From DASVBJ01 sp036375895 (GTDB lineage Bacteria; Actinomycetota; Actinomycetes; JACCUZ01): 7,185 nucleotides of DNA. Under the pieces are notes generated by a model. That model did no database searches and was not told where the DNA came from. It worked only from the letters and a program-made list of their open reading frames with translations. This document shows, one piece after another, positions 5,550 to 7,185 of the stretch (position 1 is the stretch's first letter; each line of letters opens with the position of its first letter). Location of the stretch: the NCBI GenBank assembly GCA_036375895.1, contig DASVBJ010000218.1, forward strand, positions 1-7,185, in the 5' to 3' direction. A program made the translations under genes and the position numbers.

Positions 5550-7130
5550 TCACTCCGTGCGGAGCCAGGCGGCGGAGTCGGTGGGGAGCTCGCCCTCTTC
5601 GGTGAGCGGGCCGCTCGCGAGCACCACCTCGCGGTGCTCCGGCAGGGCCATCGGCCGCGGGCCGAGGTTGACCGCGCACACGAGCCCGGGGTCGCGGGCC
5701 AGCAGCAGGGTGTCTGCGGGTGACTGGAGCCAGCGCAGCGTGCCGTCCCCGAGGGCCGGTTCCGCGCGCCGCAGCCGCAGTGCCTCCCGGTACAGCTCGA
5801 GCATCGAGCCGGGCTGCCCCTGCTGGGAGGCGACCGACAGGGCGCCCCAGGCCTCGGGCTGGGGCAGCCAGGACCCGCCGTCGCCGAAGCCGTACGACGG
5901 GCCGTCGGGCGTCCACGGGATCGGCACCCGGCAGCCGTCACGGCCCCGCTCGGTGTGGCCGGAGCGCTCCCACGTCGGGTCCTCGAGCACGTCGTCCGGG
6001 AGGTCCAGGACCTCGGGCAGCCCGAGCTCCTCGCCCTGGTACAGGTAGACCGACCCGGGCAGGGCGAGCATCAGCAGCGTGGCAGCGCGGGCCCGGCGCA
6101 ACCCCTGCTCCCCGCCGCCGTAACGCGTCACGTGGCGCTGCACGTCGTGGTTCGAGAGCACCCACGTGGTGGTGGCCTCGACGGCCCGCGTCGCCTGCAG
6201 GGACGAGTCGATGACCTGGCGCAGCGAGCGCGCCGACCACTCGGCCTTCAGGAAGTCGAAGTTGAAGGCCTGGTGCAGCTCGTCGGGCCGCACGTAGAGG
6301 GCCATCCGCTGTGGGGTGTCCACCCAGGCCTCGGCGACGCCGATGCGCTCGCCGTACTCGTCCAGCACGCCGCGCCACTCGCGGTAGACGTCGTGCACCG
6401 CGTCGCGGTCCCAGTGCGGGTGGTTCGCGGTCTTCTGGCTGGCGAGCATCTTGACCTGGGTGTGGGACAGGTCGGGGAAGGCCTGGTCCTTGACGAGCCC
6501 GTGGGCGACGTCGATGCGAAAGCCGTCGACCCCCCGGTCCAGCCAGAAGCGCAGCACCGAGAGGAACTCGGCGTGCACCTCGGGGTGCTCCCAGTTGAGG
6601 TCGGGCTGCTCCGGGGCGAACAGGTGGAGGTACCACTGCCCGTCCTCCACCCGGGTCCACGCCGGGCCACCGAAGACCGACCGCCAGTTGGTCGGGGGCT
6701 GCGACCCGCCCGGCCCGGTCCCGTCGCGGAAGACGTAGCGCTCGCGCTCGGGGCTGCCCGGACCGGCGGCGACCGCGGCGCGGAACCACTCGTGCTTGTA
6801 CGACGTGTGGTTGGGCACCAGGTCGACGATGAGCCGCAGGCCCAGGTCGTGCGCCTCCTGCACCAGCGTCTCGGCGTCGGCGAGCTTCCCGAACAGCGGG
6901 TCGACGTCGCGGTAGTCCGCCACGTCGTACCCGCCGTCCGCCATGGGGGAGGGGTAGAACGGCGTCACCCACAGCGCGTCGACCCCGAGGTCGCGCAGGT
7001 AGGGCAGCCGGGACCGGATGCCAGGGAGGTCGCCGATGCCGTCGCCGTCGCTGTCGGCGAAGCTGCGGACGTAGACCTGGTAGATGACGGCGTCGCGCCA
7101 CCAGTCGGACGGGTGGTTCGTGGACGTCAC
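5550..7130 (-). CDS. GH13 alpha-glucosidase (oligo-1,6-glucosidase/AglA-like)
   Basis: This 526-residue cytoplasmic enzyme (no signal peptide seen) hydrolyses terminal alpha-glucosidic bonds in short oligosaccharides. The GH13 barrel regions are all present: region I DLVPNH (103-108), region V QPDLNW (175-180), region II GFRIDVAHG with nucleophile D207, region III VAEAW with acid/base E267, and region IV SNHDVQR with transition-state stabiliser D329. The loop DSDGDGIGD (26-34) is the calcium-binding loop typical of the oligo-1,6-glucosidase group. WWRDAVIYQVYVRSF at the start and YQGEELGLPEV near 364-374 are characteristic of actinobacterial alpha-glucosidases. A short C-terminal beta domain covers about 450-526. 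Substrate (maltose, isomaltose, sucrose or trehalose-type) cannot be fixed; valine after the nucleophile has been linked to alpha-1,6 activity in related enzymes. Length is normal. The start is a GTG with AGGA eight bases upstream, and it overlaps a possible upstream stop as GTGA, which suggests translational coupling to a gene beyond the window. Confidence 0.95.
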   Translation of the reverse strand: MTSTNHPSDWWRDAVIYQVYVRSFADSDGDGIGDLPGIRSRLPYLRDLGVDALWVTPFYPSPMADGGYDVADYRDVDPLFGKLADAETLVQEAHDLGLRLIVDLVPNHTSYKHEWFRAAVAAGPGSPERERYVFRDGTGPGGSQPPTNWRSVFGGPAWTRVEDGQWYLHLFAPEQPDLNWEHPEVHAEFLSVLRFWLDRGVDGFRIDVAHGLVKDQAFPDLSHTQVKMLASQKTANHPHWDRDAVHDVYREWRGVLDEYGERIGVAEAWVDTPQRMALYVRPDELHQAFNFDFLKAEWSARSLRQVIDSSLQATRAVEATTTWVLSNHDVQRHVTRYGGGEQGLRRARAATLLMLALPGSVYLYQGEELGLPEVLDLPDDVLEDPTWERSGHTERGRDGCRVPIPWTPDGPSYGFGDGGSWLPQPEAWGALSVASQQGQPGSMLELYREALRLRRAEPALGDGTLRWLQSPADTLLLARDPGLVCAVNLGPRPMALPEHREVVLASGPLTEEGELPTDSAAWLRTE

Positions 7131-7185
7131 GGGGGTGATCCTGCTCCCTTGTCGAGGTCGTGGCCGGGCGGGTCGTCGGGGGTGT
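7127..7185 (-). CDS. Possible 3' end of an upstream gene, unidentified
   Basis: One minus-strand frame is open from the window edge to a TGA at 7127-7129, giving 18 codons that read TPDDPPGHDLDKGAGSPP. The stop overlaps the glucosidase GTG start in the GTGA arrangement common in actinobacterial operons, and most third positions in the first 12 codons are G or C. The residues are hydrophilic and do not identify a family. The glucosidase ribosome binding site falls inside these codons. All three minus frames are open over so short a stretch, so this may equally be non-coding leader. Confidence 0.3.
   Translation of the reverse strand, partial: TPDDPPGHDLDKGAGSPP

Noticed and set aside
5938..7101. 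A 387-codon minus-strand frame inside the glucosidase gene.
   Set aside because: It is an out-of-frame reading of the GH13 gene. All catalytic motifs lie in the other frame.

Overview
This window reads as ordinary chromosomal DNA from a high-GC actinobacterium. Base composition is strongly G+C rich, third codon positions are nearly all G or C, and GTG starts and GGAGG-type ribosome binding sites are present. The glucosidase and the MMPL transporter resemble typical actinobacterial family members. I cannot name the genus. I found no phage, insertion sequence, CRISPR, tRNA or rRNA signal.

All supported genes lie on the minus strand, so transcription runs from high to low coordinates. In that order they are: the possible last codons of an unidentified gene (7127-7185); a GH13 alpha-glucosidase (5550-7130); an MMPL/RND-type membrane exporter (3244-5418); an AqpZ-type aquaporin (2268-3056, restarted downstream of the longest reading frame because of a strong ribosome binding site); and a large ATP-binding regulator of the LuxR/LAL type (1-2155), whose C-terminal end, expected to carry the DNA-binding domain, lies outside the window. 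The regulator is open to the window edge.

The genes are co-directional but separated by gaps of 131, 187 and 112 bp. A 13-bp-stem hairpin follows the MMPL gene and a smaller hairpin follows the glucosidase gene, so they look like separate transcription units rather than one operon. The glucosidase start overlaps a possible upstream stop codon (GTGA), which suggests it is the end of an operon entering from beyond position 7185. In actinobacteria such operons often carry sugar uptake genes, but this cannot be seen here.

No joint pathway is evident. The genes cover oligosaccharide breakdown, export of an unknown lipid-like or hydrophobic substrate, water permeation and transcriptional control. 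I see no convincing undescribed system. The points most worth a second look are a single in-frame TTA leucine codon inside the regulator, dyad-symmetric sequences upstream of the MMPL, aquaporin and regulator genes, and the close match of the aquaporin to the proteobacterial AqpZ pattern.
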